Shown here: positions 50,273-59,182 of the stretch, piece by piece
Numbering within the stretch: the stretch's first letter is position 1
Layout of the letters: the number at the start of each line of letters is the position of its first letter
Program-made: the position numbers and the translations under genes
The notes under the pieces: generated by a model
The model's database searches: none
Told to the model about the DNA's origin: nothing
The model's input: the letters and a program-made list of their open reading frames with translations, nothing else
DNA from: Alcaligenes aquatilis
GTDB lineage: Bacteria; Pseudomonadota; Gammaproteobacteria; Burkholderiales; Burkholderiaceae_B
Direction: 5' to 3'
Assembly (NCBI RefSeq): GCF_003076515.1
Contig: NZ_CP022390.1
Span: forward strand, 62,001 to 126,000
DNA: 64,000 nt

Positions 50273-51694
50273 TCATGGCTCACCTTTTGATGACATTGCG
50301 ATGGATGTCGGTCGCTTCTTCCCCACGAAGAAGGTCACCATGGCAAGTCCGAACGAGGCTGCTGCCAAGAGAAACGTGTGGGAGAAGGCCTCGCCGATGG
50401 CGACTCGGGAACTTAAGGCCATCTCTTCATCACCCAGGAGCGAGGCAAAAAGTAGCGGCATCAGTGCTGCGCCGGTCATGAATCCAAGATTGCGTGACAG
50501 GCCTATCAGCCCGGAAACCATGCCCCGTTGAGCGTCTGGAGCGGCTGCCATAGTGGCGGTGTTGTTGGCGGCCAAGAACAGTTGAAAGCCCGGCGTTGTT
50601 AGTATCAGTGCCATGACGTAGCCGGGAATTCCAACTTGAAGGGGCAGCAGTGCGAAGCAGATCAATCCGCCCGTCGCAAGCACCAGACCAGCAAGCACAA
50701 TTCGATTGGTGCCGAATCGGTCCGTGAGCTGGCCGGCGGGTACACCGGACAGCGCGGCGGCAGCAGGACCGGCCGCCATTACAAGGCCCGCCATCAGTTC
50801 ATTCAGGCCAAGGCCAAATGCCAGATAGAAGGGGCCAACCACCAGCGTTGACATCATGATGGCGCTGACAATCAGGTTCATGATCAGTGACGATGCAAGG
50901 ACTCGATTACCCAACAGGGCCAAGGGCACCAGTGGGTGACTGGCGCGTCGTTGGAAGCCGACAAAGGCCGTCAGCGCGATGGCAGTTGCGGCGAGCAACA
51001 TCCAGAGCGGAATGGCCATTCCGACCTTGCTGCCAGTGGCGGACATTGCGAAGAACAGCAGTGCCAGGCACAGCCAGAGGCTGCCCATCCAGTCCATACG
51101 CGCCGTCGTGGTGGTCGGTCCTTGCTGCTTGGGGATACCGATCGCCGTAATGGCGATCATGCCAAGGGCGCACACAAGCAACAGAACAAAGACCGAGCGC
51201 CAACCCAGAAGCTCAATCAAGCCGCCGCCAAGAGAAGGACCCAGCGCGGTCCCGATGGCCGACATGGTTCCTAGCAACCCCATCACCGCCCCCATGCGCT
51301 CTTTGGCGATCAGGGCTTTGGCAAGCGACATGGGTAATGCCATCAGGACTGCAGCAGCCAGACCTTGCCCCACCCGGCCCGCGAACAGCCAGCCCAGGTT
51401 CGGTGCTACAGCACAAGTGATTGAGGCCAAGGCAAAGAGCACCAGGCCGGAAAGCAGTACACGGCGACTTCCGTACAGATCTCCCAGGCGTCCGGCGGAC
51501 ACGATAGCCACCGTCAGCGAAACCAGATAGGCGAGCACGACCCATTGCACCTGTTGTACCGAGGCCGAGAAGACGGAAGCCAATGTTGGGAGTGCCACCG
51601 TCGTGACACTGATGCCCAGTGAGGCTAGCAGAATGGAGCCCGCCAGTGCGGCCAAAGCGAGCTTGTTGCCAGGTGGAAACGTCGGTTCTTTCAT
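50273..51694 (-). CDS. MFS drug-efflux transporter (DHA2/EmrB-QacA type)
   Basis: A 473-residue membrane protein with about fourteen hydrophobic segments. Motif A is SAGRLGDLYGSRRVLL and motif C is in GTMSAIGTALGPSLGGGLIELLGW. It faces the catabolic genes and interrupts the run from the SDR at 50234 to the TRAP genes at 52511. It is divergent from a MerR gene and its promoter holds a MerR-type operator, so it is an induced efflux pump, perhaps for toxic indolic or quinone compounds. Confidence 0.9.
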   Translation of the reverse strand: MKEPTFPPGNKLALAALAGSILLASLGISVTTVALPTLASVFSASVQQVQWVVLAYLVSLTVAIVSAGRLGDLYGSRRVLLSGLVLFALASITCAVAPNLGWLFAGRVGQGLAAAVLMALPMSLAKALIAKERMGAVMGLLGTMSAIGTALGPSLGGGLIELLGWRSVFVLLLVCALGMIAITAIGIPKQQGPTTTTARMDWMGSLWLCLALLFFAMSATGSKVGMAIPLWMLLAATAIALTAFVGFQRRASHPLVPLALLGNRVLASSLIMNLIVSAIMMSTLVVGPFYLAFGLGLNELMAGLVMAAGPAAAALSGVPAGQLTDRFGTNRIVLAGLVLATGGLICFALLPLQVGIPGYVMALILTTPGFQLFLAANNTATMAAAPDAQRGMVSGLIGLSRNLGFMTGAALMPLLFASLLGDEEMALSSRVAIGEAFSHTFLLAAASFGLAMVTFFVGKKRPTSIAMSSKGEP

Positions 51695-51729
51695 GTGTCT
51701 GACCCTTGATCTAGGCTTGGTTGCCAGCT

Positions 51730-51760
51730 AGTATCCAACTTCAAGTCAACTTGAAGTCAA
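51730..51760 (-). promoter_or_regulatory. MerR-type promoter with 19-bp spacer and central inverted repeat
   Basis: On the minus strand, TTGACT (51760-51755) and GATACT (51735-51730) are separated by 19 bp, the long spacer typical of MerR-activated promoters. ACTTCAAGT-CA-ACTTGAAGT at 51738-51757 is an inverted repeat with 9-bp arms that fills the spacer. It would drive the MFS gene. Confidence 0.8.
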
Positions 51761-51762
51761 GC

Positions 51763-52203
51763 ATGAACCTCATTGATATCGGCATACTTTCAAAGACCAG
51801 TGGTGTCGCCACATCGACTCTGCGCTATTACGAGGAAATCGGCCTGATCCGATCCGTTACCCGAAACGGATTGCGTCGGCAGTACCGTGAGGACACACTC
51901 GTGCAGCTCGCTTTGATTGCCTTGGGCAAGAGTGCGGGTTTTTCGCTGGAAGAGATTGGTAGCATGTTTGACAAGGATCGAAAGCCAAACCTGCCCAGAT
52001 CTACATTGAGTGAGCGTGCCGATGAACTCGATCGTCAGGCACAAAGACTGAAGACCTTGAGCAACATGCTGCGGCACGTTGCAGAATGCCCCGAGCCATC
52101 TCATCTGGAGTGCTCCAGATTTCAGAAGTTGCTTCGCGCGGCTTGCCCTACAGAGGCTGCCAGGGACGTGTTGCGACACGCTGTCAGAGAAAGTGATGCG
52201 TAA
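51763..52203 (+). CDS. MerR-family transcriptional regulator
   Basis: A 146-residue regulator. The N-terminal winged helix reads NLIDIGILSKTSGVATSTLR and YYEEIGLIRSVTRNG, and a dimerisation coiled coil follows (residues 75-115). A pair of Cys residues near the C-terminus (AECPEPSHLECSRFQ) could sense metal or electrophiles, although SoxR-type cluster spacing is absent. The ATG at 51763 is only five bases after the operator, so the regulator probably represses its own expression when bound. Confidence 0.9.
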   Translation: MNLIDIGILSKTSGVATSTLRYYEEIGLIRSVTRNGLRRQYREDTLVQLALIALGKSAGFSLEEIGSMFDKDRKPNLPRSTLSERADELDRQAQRLKTLSNMLRHVAECPEPSHLECSRFQKLLRAACPTEAARDVLRHAVRESDA

Positions 52204-52510
52204 CCCTTCACATTATTGAAAATATCTGGCCCGGCCCTTCAAAAGGGGGATATGGGTATCTAACTTCCAGCGTGATAGTCCTTGTTTTTACACAGGACAA
52301 GGGCTTTCGTTTGTGACTACCTTTCTTACTATGTGAGACCGACGCTCCAAATCCATGATTTTGGATGGAATTAAGGGTTTCTTTCTATTTACCTGCATTG
52401 GTTCATCTATAAACTATTTAGAACAAAAATATAACAATGCTCGCCGGTTTTTCGGGGGGCATGATGACCCAAAAAACAGGCCTACGCAGGCCAGAAAGAG
52501 TGGAGCTGTA
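52204..52510. other. intergenic region between merR and the TRAP operon
   Basis: Seen here: a weak stem TCCTTGT/ACAAGG at 52279-52302 after the merR gene, then an AT-rich tract at 52380-52440 that probably holds the TRAP promoter. A reading frame from 52355 runs into the DctQ gene but its first 52 residues do not look like protein of this family. Confidence 0.4.
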
Positions 52511-53014
52511 ATGAACGACGATCTGCCAGGAATGGAGCTGGTGCGTTCACGTGGAGTAGTACGGGTTGTAGAGACAATTCTGGATACTGCCTGTGTGGTC
52601 ATCTTGATCCTGATGACTGGTGTCACGACCGTGGACGTGATTGGCCGGTATGTATTTCATGCCCCCTTGCTGGGAGCCTATGAGGCCAGCGAGATCTTGC
52701 TGGGCGTGCTGATTTTTGCGGCCTTGCCCCGCGTGACCTGGCATCAGCAACACCTGACTGTCAGTCTGTTGGATGCCTGGCTGGGGCCGTGGGCACGACG
52801 GGTGCAGCAATGCCTGATCAATATTCTCTCTACCCTCATGTTGGCCGTGCTGACCGTGTATCTGTGGCACCGGGCCAATGAGCTGGCTGAATATGGTGAT
52901 ATGAGCAATGCCCTGCAAGTGCCTATTGCGCCGTTTGCCTATGCCATCTCGATCATGACCGGCATCGCAGCGTTGGCTGCCTTGCTGCAGATTTTTCGCT
53001 CCCCTCGCCGATAA
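52511..53014 (+). CDS. dctQ: TRAP transporter small permease (DctQ)
   Basis: A 167-residue membrane protein with four hydrophobic segments. Family features are DTACVVILILMTGVTTVDVIGRYVFH and the GAYEASEILLGVLIF helix. The ATG at 52511 is five bases after GGAG. It pairs with the large permease 15 bp downstream and the receptor at 54462 to form a sodium-driven carboxylate importer. Placed between two indolic modules, it may import an indolic or aromatic acid. Confidence 0.9.
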   Translation: MNDDLPGMELVRSRGVVRVVETILDTACVVILILMTGVTTVDVIGRYVFHAPLLGAYEASEILLGVLIFAALPRVTWHQQHLTVSLLDAWLGPWARRVQQCLINILSTLMLAVLTVYLWHRANELAEYGDMSNALQVPIAPFAYAISIMTGIAALAALLQIFRSPRR

Positions 53015-53029
53015 AGACGGAGTTGTTTC

Positions 53030-54319
53030 ATGTTGATTTCTATTATCGGACTGCTTGTCCTGTTGGCTAGCTTGTTCATGGGTTTGCCCATTGCGTGGGG
53101 GATGCTGCTGGTTGGAACGGTGGGTTTTGCCCAGTTCACGGGCATGGAAGCGGCCCTGATCATGGCTGCGCAAACCAGCTTTGACACTGCCATGAGCTAC
53201 AGCTTTACGGTGCTGCCGCTGTTTATTCTGATGGGTAATCTGGTCAATGCGTCGGGCCTGTCCAAAGACCTGTACAAAGCAGCCCATGCATTTATTGGCC
53301 ACTTGCGTGGTGGTTTGGCGATGGCCACGATTGTTGCCTGTGGTGCCTTCAGTGCGCTCTGTGGTTCCAGTATGGCGACCACAGCTGCCATGGGCCGCGT
53401 GGCCATGCCCAATATGCGCAAATATAACTACGATGATCGTCTGGCCACGGGCAGTATTGCCGCCGGCGGCACACTGGGTATTTTGATTCCGCCCAGCGTC
53501 ATGATGGTGGTCTATGGGATCTTGACCGAAACCGACATCGGCAAGCTGTTTGCCGCCGGTTTTTTGCCCGGCCTGATCGCCATGTTGATGTACCTGGTGA
53601 CGGTCACCATCATTACTGCCATCAACCCTAATCTGGGCCGTCCGGGCGAGAAAGCCAGTTGGCGTGAACGCTTTGAGGCGACCAAAGGGGTGATGGCCAT
53701 TACGGTGCTGTTTATCGTCATCATGGGCGGTATTTACGGGGGGGTGTTCACCCCGACTGAAGCGGCTGGTATTGGCGCGGCTGCCACTTTTTTGCTGACC
53801 TTGAAGCGTCGTGGCTGGCAGCCGCGCATGTATTTGACGGTGCTGATCGAGGCCGCCCAGACCACCGCCATCATGTTCGCTTTGGTGATCGGGGCTTTGG
53901 TTTTTACCAACTTTCTGTCAGTGGCCGGTTTGCCCAGTGAATTGCTCAGTTTCATCGAGGGCTTGGATGTCTCCCCGATTGCGGTGATTTTGATCATTTG
54001 CCTGATTTATCTGGTGTTGGGCTGTTTTCTGGAAACGATGTCCATGGTCATGCTGACCGTGCCCATCTTTTATCCGATTGTGGCCTCGCTGGGTTTTGAT
54101 CTGGTGTGGTTCGGGGTGATTGTGGTGGTGGCCGCTGAAATCAGCCTGATTACCCCGCCGCTGGGATTGAATATTTTCATGATCAAGAACGTGATGTCTG
54201 ATGTCTCCCTGGGCACGATTATTCGGGGTGTGACACCTTTTGTTCTGACCGATATTGCTCGCTTGTTGTTGCTGGTGTTTGTTCCCTGGATTGTTCTGGT
54301 TATTCCGAACAGTATGTAA
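53030..54319 (+). CDS. dctM: TRAP transporter large permease (DctM)
   Basis: A 429-residue membrane protein with about twelve segments. DctM hallmarks are GLPIAWGMLLVGTVGF, AGGTLGILIPPSVMMVVYG, GGVFTPTEAAGIGA and LITPPLGLNIFMIKNV. It is the transport channel of the TRAP system. Confidence 0.93.
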   Translation: MLISIIGLLVLLASLFMGLPIAWGMLLVGTVGFAQFTGMEAALIMAAQTSFDTAMSYSFTVLPLFILMGNLVNASGLSKDLYKAAHAFIGHLRGGLAMATIVACGAFSALCGSSMATTAAMGRVAMPNMRKYNYDDRLATGSIAAGGTLGILIPPSVMMVVYGILTETDIGKLFAAGFLPGLIAMLMYLVTVTIITAINPNLGRPGEKASWRERFEATKGVMAITVLFIVIMGGIYGGVFTPTEAAGIGAAATFLLTLKRRGWQPRMYLTVLIEAAQTTAIMFALVIGALVFTNFLSVAGLPSELLSFIEGLDVSPIAVILIICLIYLVLGCFLETMSMVMLTVPIFYPIVASLGFDLVWFGVIVVVAAEISLITPPLGLNIFMIKNVMSDVSLGTIIRGVTPFVLTDIARLLLLVFVPWIVLVIPNSM

Positions 54320-54321
54320 AA

Positions 54322-54435
54322 GCTGCCCGGATGCCGTTGTGATCCGGGCAGCAGTAAAAGCCGCCGGGCGTGCAGGTCCAGGACCTGTTTCATGTTCCGT
54401 CGGGCGGTCAGAAAGCCGGGCTGCAGTGGCCCGGC
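54322..54435 (+). other. array of three intercistronic stem-loops between dctM and dctP
   Basis: Three inverted repeats follow in 114 bp: GCTGCCCGGAT/ATCCGGGCAGC (54322-54352, 11-bp stem), CAGGTCC-A-GGACCTG (54373-54387; as a hairpin the loop would eat into the arms) and GCCGGG/CCCGGC (54415-54435). None has a T-tract, so read-through is expected. They may stabilise the dctP message or process the transcript. Confidence 0.6.
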
Positions 54436-54461
54436 AGCAAAATAATTTACGAGGAGTCGAG

Positions 54462-55499
54462 ATGCGTGTTTTCAAGAAATTGGCCTTGAGCCTGGGCCTG
54501 GCTGCCGCAGCCTTGGCGCCGACCCTGCCGTCGGTTGCCGCCGAAGTCACTACCTTGCGTTTTTCGCAGTGGATGCCGCCCGGTCACTTTATCGTGACCA
54601 ATATGTTCGAGCCCTGGGCACAGGAAGTGGAAAAGGTGACAGAGGGCCGTGTCAAGGTGGAGTTCATCAATGCCCTGGGCAAACCCCAGGCCCATCTGGA
54701 CTTGGTCCGTAACGGTATTGCAGATCTGGGTATGTCGGTACACAGCTACACCGCCAACCGTTTCCCATTGATCGAGTTTGCCGAATTGCCTTTCACAACA
54801 GATGACGGCGGCGTGAACTCGGTCGCCTACTGGCGTACCTATGAAAAGTTCATGATGGATGCCAACGAGCACAAAGGCGTGAAACTGTTAGGTATGTGGA
54901 CCAGTCCCGCTACGGTCATTTTTACCCGCAAGGAAGATGTGCAAAGCATCGAGGATCTGGACGGCCAGAAGTTGCGCTCGCCCAGCCCGCTGTTCGATGC
55001 CATTGGCAAAGCCTTGGGTATTGTGACGGTGAATGCGCCGGCCTCAGACAGCTATGAAATGCTGTCGCGTGGTGTGATTGACGGCATGTATTTCCAGTAC
55101 GACCAACTGGATAACTGGAAGCTGGACAAGCTGATCAAGACAGCGGTTTCTGTTCCTGGCGGGTTTGGTAAATCCAGTCAATACCTGTTCATGAACGAGC
55201 GTAAATGGAAGAGTCTGTCCGAGGCTGATCGTGCGGCCATCGAGAAGATCAGTGGCGAGTGGATTGCCAACGATTTCGGTTCCAAATGGCAGGCTGCCGA
55301 GCAGCAAGCTATTGAAAAGCACACGGCAGCGGGCTTGAAGACGCTGCGCATCGAAGGCGAGGCGGGCGATAAGCTCAAGGAACGTCTGGCTTTTGTGGAA
55401 GAGGACTGGATCAAAGCCGCAGACAAAAAGGGCATTGACGGTAAAGCCGCGCTGGCCTACTTCCGTGAGCAGATCAAAGAGCTGAGCGCTGCCAAGTAA
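54462..55499 (+). CDS. dctP: TRAP transporter substrate-binding protein (DctP)
   Basis: A 345-residue periplasmic receptor with a Sec signal peptide (ALAPTLPSVAA before EVTTLRFSQW). TRAP features are the SIEDLDGQKLRSPSP region, with the Arg that binds the ligand carboxylate, and MLSRGVIDGMYFQYD. GAGGAG lies five bases before the start. Receptor last, after both permeases, is a common alternative TRAP order. Carboxylate ligand expected; indole-3-acetate or a related acid is a guess from context. Confidence 0.9.
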   Translation: MRVFKKLALSLGLAAAALAPTLPSVAAEVTTLRFSQWMPPGHFIVTNMFEPWAQEVEKVTEGRVKVEFINALGKPQAHLDLVRNGIADLGMSVHSYTANRFPLIEFAELPFTTDDGGVNSVAYWRTYEKFMMDANEHKGVKLLGMWTSPATVIFTRKEDVQSIEDLDGQKLRSPSPLFDAIGKALGIVTVNAPASDSYEMLSRGVIDGMYFQYDQLDNWKLDKLIKTAVSVPGGFGKSSQYLFMNERKWKSLSEADRAAIEKISGEWIANDFGSKWQAAEQQAIEKHTAAGLKTLRIEGEAGDKLKERLAFVEEDWIKAADKKGIDGKAALAYFREQIKELSAAK

Positions 55500-55529
55500 T
55501 ACGCAGCAAGAGGCACACTACAGTTTTGG

Positions 55530-55562
55530 CCCCGCTTTCCTTTGGGAAGGCGGGGTTTTTTT
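55530..55562 (+). terminator. rho-independent terminator of the TRAP operon
   Basis: CCCCGCTTTCC and GGAAGGCGGGG form an 11-bp stem (one G-T pair) with loop TTTG, followed by seven T residues. Confidence 0.93.
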
Positions 55563-55643
55563 ATGTTTTTTTGGGGGCTGTGGTGAGGGTGGAGGATAGG
55601 CAGCCGGGTTGCTGCTGCAGTCCTGGTCGACGTTTCTCTCTGT

Positions 55644-55680
55644 AAAACGCCGCTTCAGGCCCGCCGGGGCCTGAAGCGGC
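55644..55680 (-). terminator. terminator of the minus-strand membrane protein gene
   Basis: GCCGCTTCAGGCCC and GGGCCTGAAGCGGC (55649-55680) form a 14-bp perfect stem with a 4-base loop. On the minus strand it is followed by GTTTTAC. It lies 34 bp after the stop codon at 55714. Confidence 0.75.
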
Positions 55681-55713
55681 TTGTAGCGGAGTAAATGCGC
55701 AAGTTTTACAGCT

Positions 55714-57102
55714 TCAGGGGGCGGGTGGGGGTGCCCCTGTCTCCAGGTCATAGTACTGATGGACGGCATATTCGTTGATTACCGCTTTGCTCCCGTAGTA
55801 TCGGGCCATGGCTTTGGGGTTGAAGTGCATATCAAAGCGATCCCGCGAGCGCAAAGTGGGTAGGAAATAATACTTCGGCAGTGCGACATGCTGGCGCTGA
55901 TGCTGGTGGGCATCGACCAAGAGCGCGCGCCGCACCTGATCCTGCTCCCAGGTACCGTGATAACTGCGTAACATGAGGCCGCTGGATACCAGCCAGAGTG
56001 TGCCGCAGACTCCTAAAGTCACCAACAGGCTGCGCCGCATAGGGATGGCGCGCTGCCCTTGCGCCAATAAATCATGCGCATAAATAGACAGGGCCACCAG
56101 CAGATACATCAAGCCGCCATTCAAGGCTCGCTTGGGGATATTGGGCGCCAAAACCAGAATGGCATTGGCTAGAAGTGACGCGCCAATGAGCAGCCATATT
56201 GCCCGGCGTGCTGATTCAGAGCTGGCAGGCCCTGCGGCAAAACGCCAAACCAGCATCACCAGAATGACCCCCCAGTAACGCAGTATCGCGTCCGGGAAAC
56301 GACGAGCAAAGTGCTCCCCAATGCGCCATAACAAAGGCTGGTCGTACCAATGGGCAAAGAACTCTGCGCGTATTTGATTGCCCGGTGCCAGGACCAGTAC
56401 GGTGATCCCCAGCCCCATACAGAGCAACCAAACCAGATGCCATGGGCTTAGCGAGCCTGTGCGCTGATAGTGCCTCAGGCTCAGATACGCGAGCAAGCCC
56501 CAACTGATAATCCCGGTGTTCTCATTGGAGCAACCGGCCAGCACGCCCAGAATGCAGAGCGCCAAGCCTGTGACGACAGAGGGCCTGCCTTTTTGCAAAT
56601 ACCACACAAAGGCCAGTGCAAAGCCAAAGTTGAACAGATTGGGCCACAGGTAGTTGGCAGCCCCTACCAACCAGAAGGTGGTTTGTCCCAGATTGGGATT
56701 GACCAGCCAATACAAGGTAAAGACCAGCAGCAGCAAAGAGGGGCGCAAGGCTCTTCCAGCCAGTTGCGCGCCGAGCGCCGTCAGTACCGTGATCAGGCCT
56801 AGCAGGGCTGCCGTATTCAACGTGGCTTTCAGCCACCCCGGGGCTAGGTTGAGCATGGCGCTCGAGAGCGTGTCCGAGACCAGTCGACCGCTCCATTGCA
56901 GGTAATGTTGTTTGATCGACGTCCACGCAATGCCTTTGTTGGCGTAGTTGAAGTCGTCCGAAATCATGGGGGTGAGCCAGTAAAGGGTCCACGTCGCCAT
57001 GACGGCCAGCATTGAAAACAGAACAAAGGCCCAGGCACCGGAACGGCGGCTGAATAAAGGCTGGCCGAATCGGGATTCAGCAAAAGAGAAATTGGGGCTC
57101 AT
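55714..57102 (-). CDS. multi-pass membrane protein, possibly GT-C type (DUF6056-like)
   Basis: A 462-residue membrane protein with about eleven hydrophobic segments. The first extracytoplasmic loop has TPMISDDFNYANKG, where the acidic pair recalls the catalytic Asp of GT-C glycosyltransferases, and a large periplasmic loop contains LAPGNQIRAEFF. I do not recognise a defined function; it looks like lipid-linked sugar transferases of the GtrII or DUF6056 kind. I set the start at 57102; reading further upstream adds 57 residues with no membrane or signal character. It has its own terminator and no functional link with its neighbours. Confidence 0.75.
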   Translation of the reverse strand: MSPNFSFAESRFGQPLFSRRSGAWAFVLFSMLAVMATWTLYWLTPMISDDFNYANKGIAWTSIKQHYLQWSGRLVSDTLSSAMLNLAPGWLKATLNTAALLGLITVLTALGAQLAGRALRPSLLLLVFTLYWLVNPNLGQTTFWLVGAANYLWPNLFNFGFALAFVWYLQKGRPSVVTGLALCILGVLAGCSNENTGIISWGLLAYLSLRHYQRTGSLSPWHLVWLLCMGLGITVLVLAPGNQIRAEFFAHWYDQPLLWRIGEHFARRFPDAILRYWGVILVMLVWRFAAGPASSESARRAIWLLIGASLLANAILVLAPNIPKRALNGGLMYLLVALSIYAHDLLAQGQRAIPMRRSLLVTLGVCGTLWLVSSGLMLRSYHGTWEQDQVRRALLVDAHQHQRQHVALPKYYFLPTLRSRDRFDMHFNPKAMARYYGSKAVINEYAVHQYYDLETGAPPPAP

Positions 57103-57423
57103 CGGTATGAAGAGACGAAGGTGTGGCCAGGTCCACGACGACGGTATGACACATCGTTCGCTGCTCTGGATGTTGAGGTCGCGGTGATAGTACTTATTCA
57201 TCGCGCGAGAAGCGAGGAAATTATGTCTGGTGAGCGTTGAAACACAGCGTTTAACGGCCTTGCTGATCGCCATCCTTTAAATCTAAACCAAATCGGGGTT
57301 TTCCCTGCTTTTGCGGCTTCTTGCGCTTATTGGCTAGGTGCTGCGCAAAGTGGATATACCGGCACAAACGGCACTTCTACCATTGGCTCCATCGTCATAC
57401 CTAAAAAACAAAAGGAGAAGGAC
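57103..57423. other. intergenic region between divergent membrane protein and indolic module
   Basis: The first half could encode an N-terminal extension of the minus-strand gene but looks non-coding. The second half should hold the promoter for the gene at 57424; I see AAAGGAGAAGG as the ribosome site at 57411-57421 but no clear -35/-10 pair or operator. Confidence 0.4.
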
Positions 57424-58320
57424 GTGGGGGACATCAATAAAAAAATAGCAGCCGTTGTACTGGGGGCAGGCGCTTTGGGCGCCGGTCCGGCCTGTGCCAT
57501 TGAAGGTAATGGCCTGCCCATTTATCCCGACGGTTTGGAAAATTTCATGAGTGGCGCCCTGCCACCACCCGGTGTGCATTTGTTGATGTACGGCGGTGCC
57601 ATGCGCTATGACTCGGTGCGTGACAAGAACGGCGACAAGTTGCCTATTCCTGACTTCCAGGTGGATGTGGCCATGGTGGCCCCGCGTCTGGTTTGGGTGA
57701 CCGATCAGCAAGTGTTGGGTGGCCAATTGGCGTTCCACGCTCTGGCTCCGCTGCTGACTGTCAAGGCACAAGCCGCCGGTCAGTCGCAGCGCCGCAGTGG
57801 TCTGGGTGATGTGGTGTTCGGTCCCGCCCTGGGCTTTCACCCCAGCGAAAAAATGCACTACGTGCTGGGTGTGGACTTTGTGGCCCCTACCGGCCGCTAC
57901 AAGGTGACCGACAGCGCCAACCTGGGCCGTAACTACTGGGCCATCCAGCCTGCCGCAGCATTTAGCTACGTGCAGCCCAGCGGCATCAACCTGGATTTGA
58001 AGATGATGGTGGACTTCAACTTCCGCAACAGTGATACCGAAACCCGCACGGGTAAGGCCATTCACGCCGACTACGCCGTGGGTTGGGGTTTTGGTAATGG
58101 CCTGGTGCTGGGGGTGGGTGGCTACGCCTATCAACAGATTGAAAGCGACCGTGGCCCGGCAGCCGGTGACAGCAAGGCGCGTTCCTTCGCGATTGGCCCG
58201 AGCCTGCGTTACGCCAACGATAAAGGTCTGCTGATTACGGCCAAGTACCAGCAGGATCTGGGCGTGCGTGGCCGTCCTGAAGGAAAACAATTTTTTGTAA
58301 AAGTAGCGGTTCCGTTCTAA
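57424..58320 (+). CDS. outer-membrane channel of the phenol meta-pathway transporter family
   Basis: A 298-residue beta-barrel protein (MetA-pathway phenol degradation/SphA-like family). The N-terminal signal ends near GAGPACA-IEGN. The first mature part ENFMSGALPPPGVHLLMYGG is characteristic. The C-terminus ends KVAVPF with a terminal Phe, the outer-membrane assembly signal. The start is GTG at 57424. Such channels help hydrophobic aromatic compounds enter; as first gene of the indolic module it would admit indole or a related compound. Confidence 0.85.
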   Translation: MGDINKKIAAVVLGAGALGAGPACAIEGNGLPIYPDGLENFMSGALPPPGVHLLMYGGAMRYDSVRDKNGDKLPIPDFQVDVAMVAPRLVWVTDQQVLGGQLAFHALAPLLTVKAQAAGQSQRRSGLGDVVFGPALGFHPSEKMHYVLGVDFVAPTGRYKVTDSANLGRNYWAIQPAAAFSYVQPSGINLDLKMMVDFNFRNSDTETRTGKAIHADYAVGWGFGNGLVLGVGGYAYQQIESDRGPAAGDSKARSFAIGPSLRYANDKGLLITAKYQQDLGVRGRPEGKQFFVKVAVPF

Positions 58321-58342
58321 GGGCCCGCGGCAGGAGAGCGAG

Positions 58343-59125
58343 ATGAAAGGACTGAAAGACAAGGTAGTCATCGTTACCGGCGGCGCAACGCGCGTTGGCG
58401 CAGGCGTGGTCGAAGTGCTGATGGGCTATGGCGCACGTGTGGCCGTGTTTGATATTGATGCCGCAGGTGGTCAGAAAGCCGTAGGCAATGATGCCGCCAA
58501 AGCCAAATTCTGGGAAGTGGACATCACTAGCGATCAAAGCCTGAATGCGGCCATCGAGCAGGTCAAGGCGCACTTTGGCCGTGTGGATGGCCTGGTCAAT
58601 CTGGCCTGTTCCTATCTGGATGAGGGTATGGCCTCCAGCCGTGAAGATTGGCTCAAGGCCTTGGACATCAACCTGGTCAGCGCCGTGCAAGCGGCCAAGG
58701 CCGTGCGTCCCTTGTTGCCGCGTGGCGGCTCCATCGTCAACTTCACGTCCATTTCATCGTCGATCGCACAAACCGGGCGCTGGTTGTACCCGGTCTCCAA
58801 GGCCGCCTTGTTGCAACTGACGCGCAGCATGGCGCTGGACTTTGCTCCAGACGGTATCCGCGTGAACTCGGTCTCGCCCGGCTGGATCTGGTCGCGGGTG
58901 ATGGACGAGCTGACGGGCGGCGATCGCGCCAAAACCGATCGCGTGGCCTCGGCATTTCACATGCTGGGCCGCGTGGGCGATCCCCAGGAAGTGGGCGAAG
59001 TCGTCTCCTTCCTGCTCTCGGATTCCGCCAGTTTCGTGACCGGTGCCGATTATGCCGTGGATGGCGGCTACTCGGCCATGGGTCCCGAGCAAGGTGTACC
59101 GGCCATTCCTAAATTGGCTGAATAA
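58343..59125 (+). CDS. short-chain dehydrogenase/reductase of the indolic module
   Basis: A 260-residue SDR. The cofactor motif is TGGATRVGAGV near residue 12, Asp in VFDIDAAGG favours NAD, the catalytic Tyr and Lys lie in WLYPVSKAALLQ near residue 146, and the active Ser in TSISSS. It is 22 bp after the channel gene and 58 bp before the StyA-like gene. By analogy with the iif/ind indole operons of Acinetobacter and Cupriavidus (recalled), it may oxidise the indole dihydrodiol to 3-hydroxyindolin-2-one. Confidence 0.88.
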   Translation: MKGLKDKVVIVTGGATRVGAGVVEVLMGYGARVAVFDIDAAGGQKAVGNDAAKAKFWEVDITSDQSLNAAIEQVKAHFGRVDGLVNLACSYLDEGMASSREDWLKALDINLVSAVQAAKAVRPLLPRGGSIVNFTSISSSIAQTGRWLYPVSKAALLQLTRSMALDFAPDGIRVNSVSPGWIWSRVMDELTGGDRAKTDRVASAFHMLGRVGDPQEVGEVVSFLLSDSASFVTGADYAVDGGYSAMGPEQGVPAIPKLAE

Positions 59126-59182
59126 GAAAAACCGGGACGCCGCTGGGGTGGCGTCCTTAGCTCCCTCAGAAGGAAAAAAATC

